Shown here: one piece after another, positions 1 through 8,688 of the stretch | Numbering within the stretch: the stretch's first letter is position 1 | How the letters are laid out: each line of letters starts with the position of its first letter | Origin: Oscillospiraceae bacterium | Lineage (GTDB): Bacteria; Bacillota; Clostridia; Oscillospirales; Acutalibacteraceae | Reading direction: 5' to 3' | NCBI GenBank assembly: GCA_015066295.1 | Contig: SVOR01000017.1 | Location: forward strand, 1 to 41,435 | Length of the DNA stretch: 41,435 bases | The notes under the pieces: model-generated | The model's input: the letters and a program-made list of their open reading frames with translations, nothing else | Databases searched by the model: none | Told to the model about the DNA's origin: nothing | Program-made: the position numbers and the translations under genes

Positions 1-1
1 C

Positions 2-1018
2 TATATTAGGGAAAACAAGGGTACGTTAACAAAGGATATGGAGGGCTATAACGGTCACTACTATTGGACAAATACCACAACGCTCGATGAATATAAAATC
101 TTAAAGGGCGTTTATGATGGCGAAAACTTTGCACTATCGGTTGACTCCACCGAGATTTACAATCTCAGCAAGGCAAGCGATGCTGATAAAACAGCGTGGG
201 CTGAAGACGTTAACCATGCTGTAGACGCAGGCGCTCCCGGTATATTCGTTTGGGGCGGTAAGATACAGACCAAGACCTTTAAGGTAACCCTCAACTCAAA
301 CGCTATGCCTGATGCTATAGAGGCTGAAGTAGCTCCCCCCGAGCCTGAGGCTACTATCACTATCACAGGTGAAGGTACTGCAGAGGTTGAGGCTGTTGTT
401 GGTTCTGACAACACTTATACTGTAGAAATCGCTCCTGCCGAGGGCTACAAGGTAAAGGTTGGCTCACTCGTAATTGATGGCAAGCGCGTTCTCGATTCTG
501 ACGTAACAGGTCGTGTTTACACCTTTACTTCAGAGGACCTCAACGCAACTACAATTTCTGTAGAGTACATTCCGGACGACGGCACATTTAACTCAATGAT
601 GCTTGGTGCTACAATTCCGGTTAACCCCGAAAAGAAGGGTATCCGCTTTGGCGCACGTACCGACTTTATCAGACGCAATGGCGAAGTCGGTTTACTCGGT
701 GATAAGCTACTCGTTGACGGTGTAGTTTACGAGCCCACAGAGGTTGGTATGCTCTTTATCCCGAGCGCACTTATCGATGGTGAATTAACCGTAGATACCG
801 AGCGTGCAACCCGTCAGGCTGTAAGCAAGGTAGTTGCACTCACCGGTGACTTCTCTGATATCGCAATTACACTCGTAGGCATCCCTGAGTCATTCTTTGG
901 TGTTCAGATTTCTTCAAGAATGTACGTTGCATACGAAGTAGACGGCGAAACCAAGTATGTATATACTGACGTAATTGAACGCAGCTATAACGACGTATTA
1001 GACGCTATAGGTAAGTAA
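2..1018 (+). CDS. C-terminal part of a large secreted/surface protein (5' end outside window)
   Basis: The reading frame is open from base 2 and no ribosome binding site precedes the first ATG at 38, so this is the 3' end of a longer gene. About 339 residues are visible. After an N-terminal stretch ending in PGIFVWGG there is a Pro/Glu-rich linker (APPEPEATITI), a beta-rich module with alternating Thr/Val typical of extracellular Ig-like or bacterial-repeat domains, and a last module beginning near GIRFGARTDF. There is no LPXTG motif, transmembrane tail or dockerin at the C-terminus. The composition (acidic, Thr/Val-rich, no Cys) fits an exported protein. I do not recognise a specific enzyme. 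The gene ends 22 bases before a small peptide gene that probably shares its transcript. Confidence 0.75.
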   Translation, partial: YIRENKGTLTKDMEGYNGHYYWTNTTTLDEYKILKGVYDGENFALSVDSTEIYNLSKASDADKTAWAEDVNHAVDAGAPGIFVWGGKIQTKTFKVTLNSNAMPDAIEAEVAPPEPEATITITGEGTAEVEAVVGSDNTYTVEIAPAEGYKVKVGSLVIDGKRVLDSDVTGRVYTFTSEDLNATTISVEYIPDDGTFNSMMLGATIPVNPEKKGIRFGARTDFIRRNGEVGLLGDKLLVDGVVYEPTEVGMLFIPSALIDGELTVDTERATRQAVSKVVALTGDFSDIAITLVGIPESFFGVQISSRMYVAYEVDGETKYVYTDVIERSYNDVLDAIGK

Positions 1019-1040
1019 TATTAGAAGGGAGAAAACTGAA

Positions 1041-1181
1041 ATGAAAAAGTATGTTAACCCCGCACTTACTAATGAAGAGATTTCGGTTGAGGACGTAATC
1101 ACAGTAGATTACACCGTAGACGGCGATGGTGAAGAAATCACCTGGAGCGACCTCTGGACCTCAGCTATGAATAATCAGTAA
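1041..1181 (+). CDS. 46-residue acidic small protein
   Basis: The ATG at 1041 follows a good ribosome binding site (AGAAGGGAG, 1022-1030). The product begins MKKYVNPALTNEEISVEDVI and continues with an Asp/Glu-rich stretch ending in WTSAMNNQ. There is no signal peptide, membrane segment or Cys. It sits 22 bases after the surface-protein gene and directly before a strong terminator, so it is probably the last cistron of that transcript. Short proteins opening with MKKY-x-x-P-x-L and an acidic VEDVIT-like segment are common in gut Clostridia and have no assigned role that I know of. It could be a peptide precursor, but no modification enzyme gene is visible nearby. Confidence 0.65.
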   Translation: MKKYVNPALTNEEISVEDVITVDYTVDGDGEEITWSDLWTSAMNNQ

Positions 1182-1192
1182 TTTTCAAAACA

Positions 1193-1228
1193 AAAACACC
1201 CGAACTTGTCGTTCGGGTGTTTTGTTTT
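1193..1228 (+). terminator. Rho-independent terminator
   Basis: A perfect stem AAAACACCCGAAC (1193-1205) / GTTCGGGTGTTTT (1211-1223) has a 5-base loop and a T-rich tail (TTTGTTTT). It lies 11 bases after the small-peptide stop codon. Confidence 0.9.
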
Positions 1229-1230
1229 AA

Positions 1231-1263
1231 TTAGGATTTAGGATTTAGGGGTTAGGATTTAGT
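1231..1263 (+). repeat. Heptamer tandem repeat TTAGGAT/TTAGGGG
   Basis: Four tandem 7-base units: TTAGGAT, TTAGGAT, TTAGGGG, TTAGGAT (1231-1258), then a partial unit. It lies between a terminator and a perfect hairpin and carries no reading frame. It resembles short dispersed repeats in gut Clostridia genomes (recollection, not checked). Confidence 0.7.
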
Positions 1264-1296
1264 AGGGGCGACCGTTGGTCGCCCCTTTATTTTTTG
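1264..1296 (+). repeat. Perfect 10-bp hairpin with T-tract, terminator-like or dispersed palindrome
   Basis: AGGGGCGACC (1264-1273) pairs perfectly with GGTCGCCCCT (1277-1286) across a GTT loop, followed by TTATTTTTTGG. It could be a second terminator or a REP-like palindrome attached to the preceding heptamer repeat. Confidence 0.6.
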
Positions 1297-1316
1297 GAAA
1301 ATTTTTTAAAAAACAC

Positions 1317-1345
1317 TTGACTTTTAGGCTTTAACGCGTTAAAAT
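1317..1345 (+). promoter_or_regulatory. Sigma-A promoter of the symporter/ior operon
   Basis: TTGACT (1317-1322), a 17-base spacer and TAAAAT (1340-1345). The first start codon is 33 bases further on. Confidence 0.75.
1330..1343. promoter_or_regulatory. Palindromic operator candidate TTTAACGCGTTAAA
   Basis: A perfect 14-base palindrome overlaps the promoter spacer and the -10 box. The core AACGCGTT is of the type bound by LacI-family repressors (family knowledge). No LacI-type gene is in the window, so the regulator is unknown. Confidence 0.5.
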
Positions 1346-1377
1346 GTTAAAGGATTTCAAAAAGAAAGGTGATTTTT

Positions 1378-2919
1378 ATGATTTTAAAGGTTTCGTTGTT
1401 GGTTATTTTCTTCGCTGTTATGCTGGCAGTGGGACTCTATTGCCGTAAAAACTCAACCGATGTTAACGGTTTCGTTTTGGGTGGCAGAAGTGTGGGTCCC
1501 TGGCTTACCGCATTCGCCTACGGCACGTCATATTTTTCTGCCGTAATCTTTGTTGGCTATGCAGGTCAGTTCGGTTGGCGCTTCGGTATTGCATCAACCT
1601 GGATAGGTATCGGCAATGCCGTTATCGGTTCGCTGCTCGCTTGGGTAGTTTTGGGGCGCAGAACCCGTCTTATGTCGCAGCATTTAGAAAGTGCGACAAT
1701 GCCCGAGTTTTTTGGTAAAAGATACCTAAGCCCTGCGCTTAAAATAGCCGCATCCCTTATTGTTTTTGTATTTTTAATTCCATACACCGCGTCCCTCTAC
1801 AACGGTCTTTCTCGTTTGTTCTCGATGGCTTTCCCGGGCATTGACTACTCGGTTTGTGTTATTGTTATGGCGGTGCTTACGGGTGTATACGTTATTGCGG
1901 GCGGATATATGGCAACTGCAATCAACGATTTTATTCAAGGTATTATTATGATTGTCGGCATTATTGCCGTTATTGCCGCCGTATTATCGGGACAGGGTGG
2001 TTTTACCGAGGCAATTAAGGGCTTGGCGTTAACACCAAGCGAAAGCGGTATACCCGGTGCATTTAATTCCTTCTTAGGACCCGAGCCGCTTAATCTCTTT
2101 TTCGTTGTAATTCTTACCTCGCTCGGCACCTGGGGACTTCCGCAAATGGTTCAAAAGTTCTATGCCATTAAGAGTGAAAATGATATAAACAAGGGTACGA
2201 TAATCTCGACAATTTTCGCTATAGTTGTTGCAGGCGGTTGCTACTTCCTTGGCGGCTTCGGTCGACTTTTCTCGGGCAAGCTTGACGCACTCGGCGGTGT
2301 GGATAAAATCGGTTTTGATGCCATTATCCCAACAATGCTCGAAAATCTGCCCGACCTGCTTATCGGTATTGTAATAGTGCTTGTACTGTCTGCATCAATG
2401 TCGACACTTTCGTCATTAGTGCTGACTTCAAGCTCGACGCTCACCCTCGATTTAATAAAGGGACACATAGTTAAAAATATGTCGGATAAAAAGCAGGTAT
2501 TTATTATGCGTGTGTTTATCGTTGTATTTATTGTAATTTCTGCGGTAATTGCACTTAATAAGGATAAGCTCGGCTACATTGCTGATATGATGGGTATATC
2601 TTGGGGCGCACTTGCGGGTGCATTCTTAGCACCGTTCTTATTTGGTCTATATTGGAAAAGAACCACAAAGGCATCGGTTTGGGCAAGCTTTATTTTTGGT
2701 GCAGGAATTATGCTTTTAAATATGTTAGCACGCCCGATTTTCCCCGCAATTTTACAGTCGCCCATAAATTGCGGCGTTATCGCAATGCTTGGTGGACTCA
2801 TTATTGTACCCGTTGTAAGTTGGTTGTCGCCAAAACCCGACAAAGAATTGACAGAAGGTATGTTTTCGTGTTATCATAGAGAGGTTATAGTTGAGACAAA
2901 GGAATCTCTCGGAAAATAA
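1378..2919 (+). CDS. Sodium:solute symporter (SSS family)
   Basis: A 513-residue polytopic membrane protein of the SSS/PutP family, which couples Na+ entry to uptake of an organic solute. The N-terminal helix is followed by the family block FVLGGRSVGPWLTAFAYGTS (about residues 33-52) and YFSAVIFVGYAGQFGWRFG. About 13 hydrophobic segments fit the LeuT-fold length. ATG 1378 is chosen over GTG 1369 because AGAAAGG (1363-1369) is correctly spaced for the ATG. It is first in the operon with acyl-CoA ligases and indolepyruvate oxidoreductase, so its substrate may be an aromatic or other carboxylate. That is inference from context; the sequence does not fix the substrate. Confidence 0.85.
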   Translation: MILKVSLLVIFFAVMLAVGLYCRKNSTDVNGFVLGGRSVGPWLTAFAYGTSYFSAVIFVGYAGQFGWRFGIASTWIGIGNAVIGSLLAWVVLGRRTRLMSQHLESATMPEFFGKRYLSPALKIAASLIVFVFLIPYTASLYNGLSRLFSMAFPGIDYSVCVIVMAVLTGVYVIAGGYMATAINDFIQGIIMIVGIIAVIAAVLSGQGGFTEAIKGLALTPSESGIPGAFNSFLGPEPLNLFFVVILTSLGTWGLPQMVQKFYAIKSENDINKGTIISTIFAIVVAGGCYFLGGFGRLFSGKLDALGGVDKIGFDAIIPTMLENLPDLLIGIVIVLVLSASMSTLSSLVLTSSSTLTLDLIKGHIVKNMSDKKQVFIMRVFIVVFIVISAVIALNKDKLGYIADMMGISWGALAGAFLAPFLFGLYWKRTTKASVWASFIFGAGIMLLNMLARPIFPAILQSPINCGVIAMLGGLIIVPVVSWLSPKPDKELTEGMFSCYHREVIVETKESLGK

Positions 2920-2963
2920 AATTTTGCCGTTGGCTTAATGATAAAGTAAAGGAAGAAAAGTAA

Positions 2964-4601
2964 ATGCCTATTACCGAAATTTTACAAAAAAATGCTGAAA
3001 ATTACGGCAACGACGTAAGTCTTGTTGAAATAAATCCGCAGCTTGAAAATCGTTCAAGGACTACCTGGCGCGAGTATTCGCTTATTGAGGCTAATCCCAA
3101 CGAGGCATACCGCAAGGAAATTACCTGGGATGAATTTAACAAGCGTGCAAATCGCTTTGCAAATTTGCTGCTTACCCGCGGAATTAAAAAGGGTGACAAG
3201 GTTGCAATTTTGCTTATGAACTGCATTGAATGGTTGCCCATCTATTTTGGTATATTAAAAACGGGTGCTATGGCAGTGCCGCTTAATTACAGATATTCGG
3301 CATCTGAAATTAAGTACTGTCTTGAACTTGCCGACGTTGACTATATAGTTTTCGGTCCCGAGTTTACAGGACGTGTTGAGGAAATCTGCACCCGCGTTAA
3401 AAGGGTAAAGCTTTGGTTATATCACGGCGAGGATTGTCCGACCTTTGCCGAAAGCTACGACAGTCTTGTATCGTTCTGTTCGTCCAAAACCCCACAGATA
3501 GAGCTTTGCGACGATGATTTTGCGGCGGTATATTTTTCATCGGGCACAACAGGCTTCCCCAAGGCGATTATACATAAGCATCAAAGCCTTATGCATTCCT
3601 GCCTTACCGAGCAGAATCACCACAAGCAGACAAGGGACGACGTGTTTCTTTGCATACCGCCCCTTTACCATACGGGTGCTAAAATGCACTGGTTCGGCTC
3701 GTTTTTAGTGGGTGCGCGCTCGGTTATCTTAAAGGGCATAAAGCCCGAATGGATACTCAGAGCCGTCAGTCAAGAAAAATGTAGCATAGTTTGGCTATTG
3801 GTGCCGTGGGCGCAGGATATACTCGACGCTATCGAGCGTGGCGATATAAAACTCGAGGAGTATGAGCTATCACAGTGGCGCTTAATGCACATTGGCGCAC
3901 AACCCGTACCCCCAAGCCTAATAAAGCGCTGGAAAAAATATTTCCCAAATCACGCCTACGATACTAACTACGGTCTTTCGGAATCTATTGGCCCCGGATG
4001 TGTTCATCTCGGTATGGAAAACGAGCATAAGGTTGGTGCAATAGGTAAAGCAGGCTACGGCTGGCAGACCAAGATTATCGACGAAAATGGTAATGAGGTT
4101 GCACGTGGCGAGGTTGGTGAGCTGGCGGTCAAGGGCCCCGGTGTTATGACGGCATATTATAAGGACGAAAAGGCAACCGCCGAGGTACTTCACGACGGTT
4201 GGCTTTATACAGGTGATATGGCGCAAGAGGATGCCGATGGCTTTATCTATCTTGTTGACCGCAAGAAAGACGTAATTATTTCGGGCGGCGAAAACCTTTA
4301 TCCCGTACAAATTGAGGACTTCTTACGTCGCCACGAAAAGATAAGTGACGTTGCTGTTATCGGTTTGCCCGACAGTCGACTCGGTGAAATAGCAACGGCG
4401 ATTATTCAGGCAAAGGACGGTATGTCACTTACAGAAGAAGAAATTGAAGACTTCTGTACCGACCTGCCAAGATACAAGCGTCCGCGCAAAATCATCTTTG
4501 CCGATGTACCGAGAAATCCGACTGGTAAAATCGAAAAGCCCAAGCTTCGCAGTATCTATTGCGGTGAGAGTGTTGTGGCACAACAAAACGAGATTAAATA
4601 G
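2964..4601 (+). CDS. Acyl-CoA synthetase (AMP-forming, ANL superfamily)
   Basis: A 545-residue adenylate-forming enzyme: acid + ATP + CoA gives acyl-CoA + AMP + PPi. The P-loop YFSSGTTGFPKAI lies near residues 190-203. The hinge region carries YTGDMAQEDADGFIYLVDR and then KKDVIISGGENLYP, and the C-terminal catalytic lysine sits in PTGKIEKPKLR. Length and motif order match medium/long-chain fatty-acid or carboxylic-acid CoA ligases, but the substrate cannot be read from the sequence. It lies 44 bases after the symporter and 15 before iorA, with ribosome binding site AGGAAG (2949-2954). The operon therefore has two different CoA ligases (see the paaK-type gene), suggesting either two acids or activation of the acid imported by the symporter. 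Confidence 0.88.
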   Translation: MPITEILQKNAENYGNDVSLVEINPQLENRSRTTWREYSLIEANPNEAYRKEITWDEFNKRANRFANLLLTRGIKKGDKVAILLMNCIEWLPIYFGILKTGAMAVPLNYRYSASEIKYCLELADVDYIVFGPEFTGRVEEICTRVKRVKLWLYHGEDCPTFAESYDSLVSFCSSKTPQIELCDDDFAAVYFSSGTTGFPKAIIHKHQSLMHSCLTEQNHHKQTRDDVFLCIPPLYHTGAKMHWFGSFLVGARSVILKGIKPEWILRAVSQEKCSIVWLLVPWAQDILDAIERGDIKLEEYELSQWRLMHIGAQPVPPSLIKRWKKYFPNHAYDTNYGLSESIGPGCVHLGMENEHKVGAIGKAGYGWQTKIIDENGNEVARGEVGELAVKGPGVMTAYYKDEKATAEVLHDGWLYTGDMAQEDADGFIYLVDRKKDVIISGGENLYPVQIEDFLRRHEKISDVAVIGLPDSRLGEIATAIIQAKDGMSLTEEEIEDFCTDLPRYKRPRKIIFADVPRNPTGKIEKPKLRSIYCGESVVAQQNEIK

Positions 4602-4616
4602 GGAAGGATACATAAT

Positions 4617-6356
4617 ATGAAAAAGTTATTATTAGGTAATGCGGCGGTAGCTCGCGGCGCTTATGAGGCAGGCGTAAACGTTGTTGCTTCATACCCCGGC
4701 ACACCGAGCACCGAAATTACCGAAGAGGTAGTAAAATTCGATGAAGTTTATGCCGAATGGTCACCCAACGAAAAGGTAGCGGCAGAGGTTGCTATTGGCG
4801 CATCTATTGCAGGCGCCAGAGCGATGAGCTGTATGAAGCACGTTGGACTCAACGTTATGGCCGACCCTATTTTTACAGTGAGCTACACAGGTGTTAACGG
4901 CGGCCTTGTTTTCTGCGTTGCCGATGACCCGGGTATGCACTCATCTCAAAACGAGCAGGATTCTCGTCACTATGCAAAGGCTTCTAAAATTATGATGGTA
5001 GAGCCTGCCGATTCAAGCGAGTGTAAGGAGTTTACCAAGGCGGCATTTGAACTCTCAGAGCAGTTTGATACACCCGTTTTTGTGCGCCTTTCAACACGTG
5101 TTTCGCACTCTCAAAGCCTTGTTGAATTGCAGGACAGAAAAGAAGTAGAATTAAAAGATTATGAGAAAAATCCCGCAAAGTACGTTATGATGCCCGCCAA
5201 TGCGGTTAAGCGCCACGTTGACGTTGAAAACCGCATTGCAGCTCTTACCGAATTTGCCGAAACTACCGAACTTAACTCTTTGGAAGAAAACGGCGCCAAA
5301 ATTGGTGTAATCAGTGCGGGTATTGCATATATGTATGCTAAAGAGGCGCTGGGAAACAGCGTTGATTACTTAAAGCTCGGTATGGTATATCCGCTTCCCG
5401 TAAATAAGATAATTGAATTTGCTAAAAAATACGATACAGTTTACGTTGTTGAGGAATTAGACCCTGTTATTGAAAATCATTGCCGTGCGCTTGGTATTAA
5501 CAATATTAAGGGTAAGGATGAATTTACACTACTCGGCGAATATACACCCTCCATGATTAAAAAGGTTGTTTTGGGTGAAAATGCGCCCGAGTTTAATGCA
5601 CTTGCCGAGACTATTCCTATGCGCCCACCCGTTATGTGTGCTGGCTGTCCGCACAGAGGCACCTTCTACGTGCTTAAGAAGTTAGGACTCGTAGTGTCGG
5701 GTGATATCGGTTGCTACACCTTAGGTGCTGTTGCGCCGCTTCAATCGGTTGATACCACCATTTGTATGGGCGCATCAGTCAGTGCCGCTCACGGTATGGC
5801 TAAGGCAAGAGGCAGTGAATTTAACAAGAAATTAGTATCGGTAATCGGCGACTCAACCTTTATGCATTCGGGTATAACAGGTCTTGTGGATATCGTATAT
5901 AATAAGGGTAACAACACCGTTATTATTCTTGATAACTCAATTACGGGTATGACGGGTCACCAGCAAAACCCCACAACGGGTTACACCATTCGTGGTGAAG
6001 AAACAAAGCAGGTTAACCTAATTGCTCTTTGCAAATCTATCGGTATTGATAATGTTGTAGTTTGCGACCCGTTTGATATTAAGGCTTTTGAAAAGGTTGT
6101 TAAGGAAGAGGTTAACAGGGAAGAGCCGTCTGTAATTATTGCTCAGCGTCCTTGTGCGCTTCTTAAAACCGTTAAGTATACAGGCAGATGCAAGATAAAT
6201 GATAACTGCCGTAACTGCAAAATGTGTATGAAGCTTGGTTGTCCCGCCATTACCGTTAAGGATGACAAGGTAGTTATAGACCCAACACAGTGTAACGGCT
6301 GCGGTCTTTGTATAAACGTTTGCCCCTTTGGTGCAATAGAAAAGGAGGAGGCATAA
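4617..6356 (+). CDS. iorA: Indolepyruvate ferredoxin oxidoreductase, alpha subunit
   Basis: The 579-residue large subunit of IOR, which oxidatively decarboxylates aryl-pyruvates (from Trp, Phe, Tyr transamination) to arylacetyl-CoA while reducing ferredoxin. The N-terminus has the pyrimidine-type domain (ASYPGTPSTEITEE). The thiamine diphosphate motif begins GDS at about residue 417 (IGDSTFMHSGITGLVD) and runs to LDNSITGMTG. The C-terminus carries two [4Fe-4S] clusters: a Cys-rich block near 525-545 (CRNCKMCMKLGCP) and CNGCGLCINVCPFGAI near 560-575. Length is normal for the family. The ATG follows GGGAAGGA. The next gene, iorB, starts one base after this stop, so the two subunits are translationally paired. 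Requires anaerobic conditions. Confidence 0.95.
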   Translation: MKKLLLGNAAVARGAYEAGVNVVASYPGTPSTEITEEVVKFDEVYAEWSPNEKVAAEVAIGASIAGARAMSCMKHVGLNVMADPIFTVSYTGVNGGLVFCVADDPGMHSSQNEQDSRHYAKASKIMMVEPADSSECKEFTKAAFELSEQFDTPVFVRLSTRVSHSQSLVELQDRKEVELKDYEKNPAKYVMMPANAVKRHVDVENRIAALTEFAETTELNSLEENGAKIGVISAGIAYMYAKEALGNSVDYLKLGMVYPLPVNKIIEFAKKYDTVYVVEELDPVIENHCRALGINNIKGKDEFTLLGEYTPSMIKKVVLGENAPEFNALAETIPMRPPVMCAGCPHRGTFYVLKKLGLVVSGDIGCYTLGAVAPLQSVDTTICMGASVSAAHGMAKARGSEFNKKLVSVIGDSTFMHSGITGLVDIVYNKGNNTVIILDNSITGMTGHQQNPTTGYTIRGEETKQVNLIALCKSIGIDNVVVCDPFDIKAFEKVVKEEVNREEPSVIIAQRPCALLKTVKYTGRCKINDNCRNCKMCMKLGCPAITVKDDKVVIDPTQCNGCGLCINVCPFGAIEKEEA

Positions 6357-6357
6357 A

Positions 6358-6924
6358 ATGACCAAGAATATTATGATTGTCGGCGTAGGCGGTCAGGGTA
6401 CCCTGCTTGCAAGCCGAATTTTAGGTAATACCGTTATCGGCGAGGGCTATGATGTTAAGGTTTCAGAGGTTCACGGTATGTCACAGCGTGGTGGTAGTGT
6501 TGTAACCTACGTAAAATACGGCGACAAGGTTTATTCACCCATAATAGATAAGGGTGAGGCCGATATTATTTTAGCCTTCGAAATGCTCGAAGCCTATCGT
6601 GCATTGCCTTTTCTTAAAAAGGGCGGTAAGATTATCGTTAATAATCAGCAGATTGACCCAATGCCCGTAATTACAGGCGCCGCACAATATCCCGCCGAAA
6701 TAGAGGAGAAAATATCTGCGTGTGCCGATTCCATTTTTGTGGACGCCTTAAAGTTAGCGAAGCAGGCAGGTAACACAAAGGCAGTTAACGTTGTGCTAAT
6801 CGGTCTTATGGCTAAAAATAGCGAAATCGAGTATGAAAAATGGGTAGAAACCATTAAAACTACCGTTCCCGAGAAGTTTTTAGAGGTAAATCTAAAGGCA
6901 TTTGATTTAGGCTACAATTCTTAG
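6358..6924 (+). CDS. iorB: Indolepyruvate ferredoxin oxidoreductase, beta subunit
   Basis: The 188-residue gamma-type domain subunit that pairs with IorA. The N-terminus carries the family signature GVGGQGTLLASRILG (about residues 8-22), then SEVHGMSQRGGSVVTYVKYG, which contacts CoA/thiamine diphosphate in the 2-oxoacid oxidoreductase superfamily. Length is typical. The ribosome binding site AAGGAGGAGG lies inside the end of iorA, and the start is one base after the iorA stop, pointing to coupled translation. It is followed 12 bases later by the paaK-type ligase, an order (iorA-iorB-paaK) common in anaerobic Clostridia and Archaea. Confidence 0.95.
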   Translation: MTKNIMIVGVGGQGTLLASRILGNTVIGEGYDVKVSEVHGMSQRGGSVVTYVKYGDKVYSPIIDKGEADIILAFEMLEAYRALPFLKKGGKIIVNNQQIDPMPVITGAAQYPAEIEEKISACADSIFVDALKLAKQAGNTKAVNVVLIGLMAKNSEIEYEKWVETIKTTVPEKFLEVNLKAFDLGYNS

Positions 6925-6936
6925 AGGTGAAAAGCG

Positions 6937-8241
6937 TTGAAATACTGGCAGGAAAAATATGAAACTATGCCACGCGAGGAGCTTCGCAAACTACAGGGTG
7001 AGCGTCTTGCTTGGCAGGTTAAAAGAATGTATGAAAAGGTAGAACTTTTCAGAAAACGTATGGACGAGGCAGGTTTGACTCCTGACGACGTAAAGAGTGT
7101 TGACGACCTTAAAAAATTGCCGTTTTCATACAAGCAGGATTTAAGAGATTATTACCCTTACGGCCTGTTTGCCGTACCTATGAGTGATATTCGCCGCGTG
7201 CATGCTTCATCGGGTACAACGGGTAAGCAGATTGTTGTCGGTTATACCGATAACGACCTCGAAATGTGGGCCGATTGCTTTGCACGTATGCTTATAGCTA
7301 CAGGTAATGACGAAAATGCTTTTGTTCAGGTATCTTACGGTCTTGGACTTTTCACAGGTGGATTTGGTGCACACGATGGCGCCGTAAGAATCGGTGCAAC
7401 CGCAATACCGATTTCATCGGGTAACACACAGCGTCAAATTCAAACAATGATTGACTTCGGCGCAACCGTGCTTTGCTGCACCCCGTCATACGCTATGTAC
7501 CTTGGCGAAACCATTGAGGAAATGGGCGTTAAGGACCAACTTAAATTAAAGGTTGGTATTTTTGGCGCAGAGCCTTGGACTGAGGAAATGCGTCAACAAA
7601 TCGAGGAAAAATTAGGTCTTAAGGCATACGATATCTATGGTCTTTCGGAGATTATGGGACCGGGTGTTTCCTACGAGTGTGAGTACCAGTGCGGTATGCA
7701 CGTTTGTGAGGATAACTTTATCCCCGAAATTATCGACCCCGACACAGGTGAGGTATTGCCCGAGGGCGCACAGGGTGAGCTTGTGTTTACTACCATCACC
7801 AAGGAGGGCTTTCCGCTTATTCGTTATCGTACAAGGGATATTTGTTCGCTTAATTACGAGAAGTGTAAGTGTGGCAGAACCCACGTTAGAATGAACAAGC
7901 CGCAGGGTAGAACCGATGATATGTTAATTATTCGCGGTGTTAACGTATTCCCGTCACAAATTGAAGAGGTGCTTCTGAAGGTTGGCGGTGGCGTTACACC
8001 TAACTATCAGATTATTGTTGACCGTGTTAATAATAGCGACGTGTTTGAGGTTGAGGTCGAAATGACCGAGCAGTTATTCTCAGACGGCGTTAAGGGTATC
8101 GAGAAGTTCGAAAAGATTATTACCGAAAATCTTCGAAGCACACTCGGTATCGGTCCTAAGGTTAAGCTTGTTAACCCGAAATCTATTCAGCGTAGTGAGG
8201 GTAAGGCTAAGCGCGTTATTGATAAGCGCAAATTGAAATAA
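6937..8241 (+). CDS. paaK: Phenylacetate-CoA ligase (PaaK type)
   Basis: A 434-residue adenylate-forming ligase: arylacetate + ATP + CoA gives arylacetyl-CoA + AMP + PPi. Visible are the P-loop [15 protein letters not shown] (about residues 88-102), [25 protein letters not shown], and the C-terminal hinge [22 protein letters not shown] zinc-type CKCGRTH segment precedes the hinge, as in PaaK. The start is TTG 6937, set by AGAGGTG (6923-6929) seven bases upstream; no ATG lies nearby. Directly after iorAB it most likely acts on the same aryl groups, either making arylacetyl-CoA or, in reverse, releasing arylacetate. The direction cannot be told from sequence. Confidence 0.93.
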   Translation: MKYWQEKYETMPREELRKLQGERLAWQVKRMYEKVELFRKRMDEAGLTPDDVKSVDDLKKLPFSYKQDLRDYYPYGLFAVPMSDIRRVHASSGTTGKQIVVGYTDNDLEMWADCFARMLIATGNDENAFVQVSYGLGLFTGGFGAHDGAVRIGATAIPISSGNTQRQIQTMIDFGATVLCCTPSYAMYLGETIEEMGVKDQLKLKVGIFGAEPWTEEMRQQIEEKLGLKAYDIYGLSEIMGPGVSYECEYQCGMHVCEDNFIPEIIDPDTGEVLPEGAQGELVFTTITKEGFPLIRYRTRDICSLNYEKCKCGRTHVRMNKPQGRTDDMLIIRGVNVFPSQIEEVLLKVGGGVTPNYQIIVDRVNNSDVFEVEVEMTEQLFSDGVKGIEKFEKIITENLRSTLGIGPKVKLVNPKSIQRSEGKAKRVIDKRKLK

Positions 8242-8257
8242 GGAAAGGAGTCATAAT

Positions 8258-8680
8258 ATGTTTATAAAACAGCTTTGTATATTTGTCGAGAATAAGCATG
8301 GCAGACTTGAGGCTATCATTAGCAGCTTTGCAGATAACGGTATAAATCTTCGCGCACTATCGTTGGCTGATACTACCGATTTCGGTGTGCTTAGAGTAAT
8401 CGTTGATGATATTGATAAGGCAAAAGCGGTGCTTAAGGAAAACGGCATCATCAGTAAAACAACCGATGTTTTGGCGGTTTATATTGATGATAGAGCAGGC
8501 GGTCTTGCCGAGGTGCTTAAGGATATAAGCGAGGCGGGTATATTCGTCGAATATATGTATGCATTTCTTTCTAAAACTCAGGGCAAGGCACTTATGGTAT
8601 TAAAAGCAGACGATGAGGAGGGCGCCGAAGAGGTGCTTCGCCAACACGGCATAGCTATTGCTTCTCCCGATGAAATTTAA
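8258..8680 (+). CDS. Tandem ACT-domain protein
   Basis: A 140-residue soluble protein of two ACT folds. The first is MFIKQLCIFVENKHGRL through about residue 68; the second starts near LAVYIDDRAGGLAEVLKDIS. ACT domains bind amino acids and regulate enzymes or transcription. This stand-alone form is frequent next to iorAB/paaK in anaerobes and is usually annotated as an amino-acid-binding regulator. Here it is the last gene of the operon, 16 bases after the ligase with ribosome binding site AAGGAG, and is followed by a terminator. A role in sensing aromatic amino acids is inference from position. Confidence 0.85.
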   Translation: MFIKQLCIFVENKHGRLEAIISSFADNGINLRALSLADTTDFGVLRVIVDDIDKAKAVLKENGIISKTTDVLAVYIDDRAGGLAEVLKDISEAGIFVEYMYAFLSKTQGKALMVLKADDEEGAEEVLRQHGIAIASPDEI

Positions 8681-8688
8681 CACTTTTT

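Noticed and set aside
1231-1263. CRISPR-like or telomere-like interpretation of the TTAGG repeats
   Set aside because: There are only four heptamers without spacers and no cas genes; a short tandem repeat is the simpler reading.
3918-4310. 130-residue minus-strand frame inside the acyl-CoA ligase gene
   Set aside because: It lies wholly within a clear ligase gene and is a codon-usage shadow without start signal.
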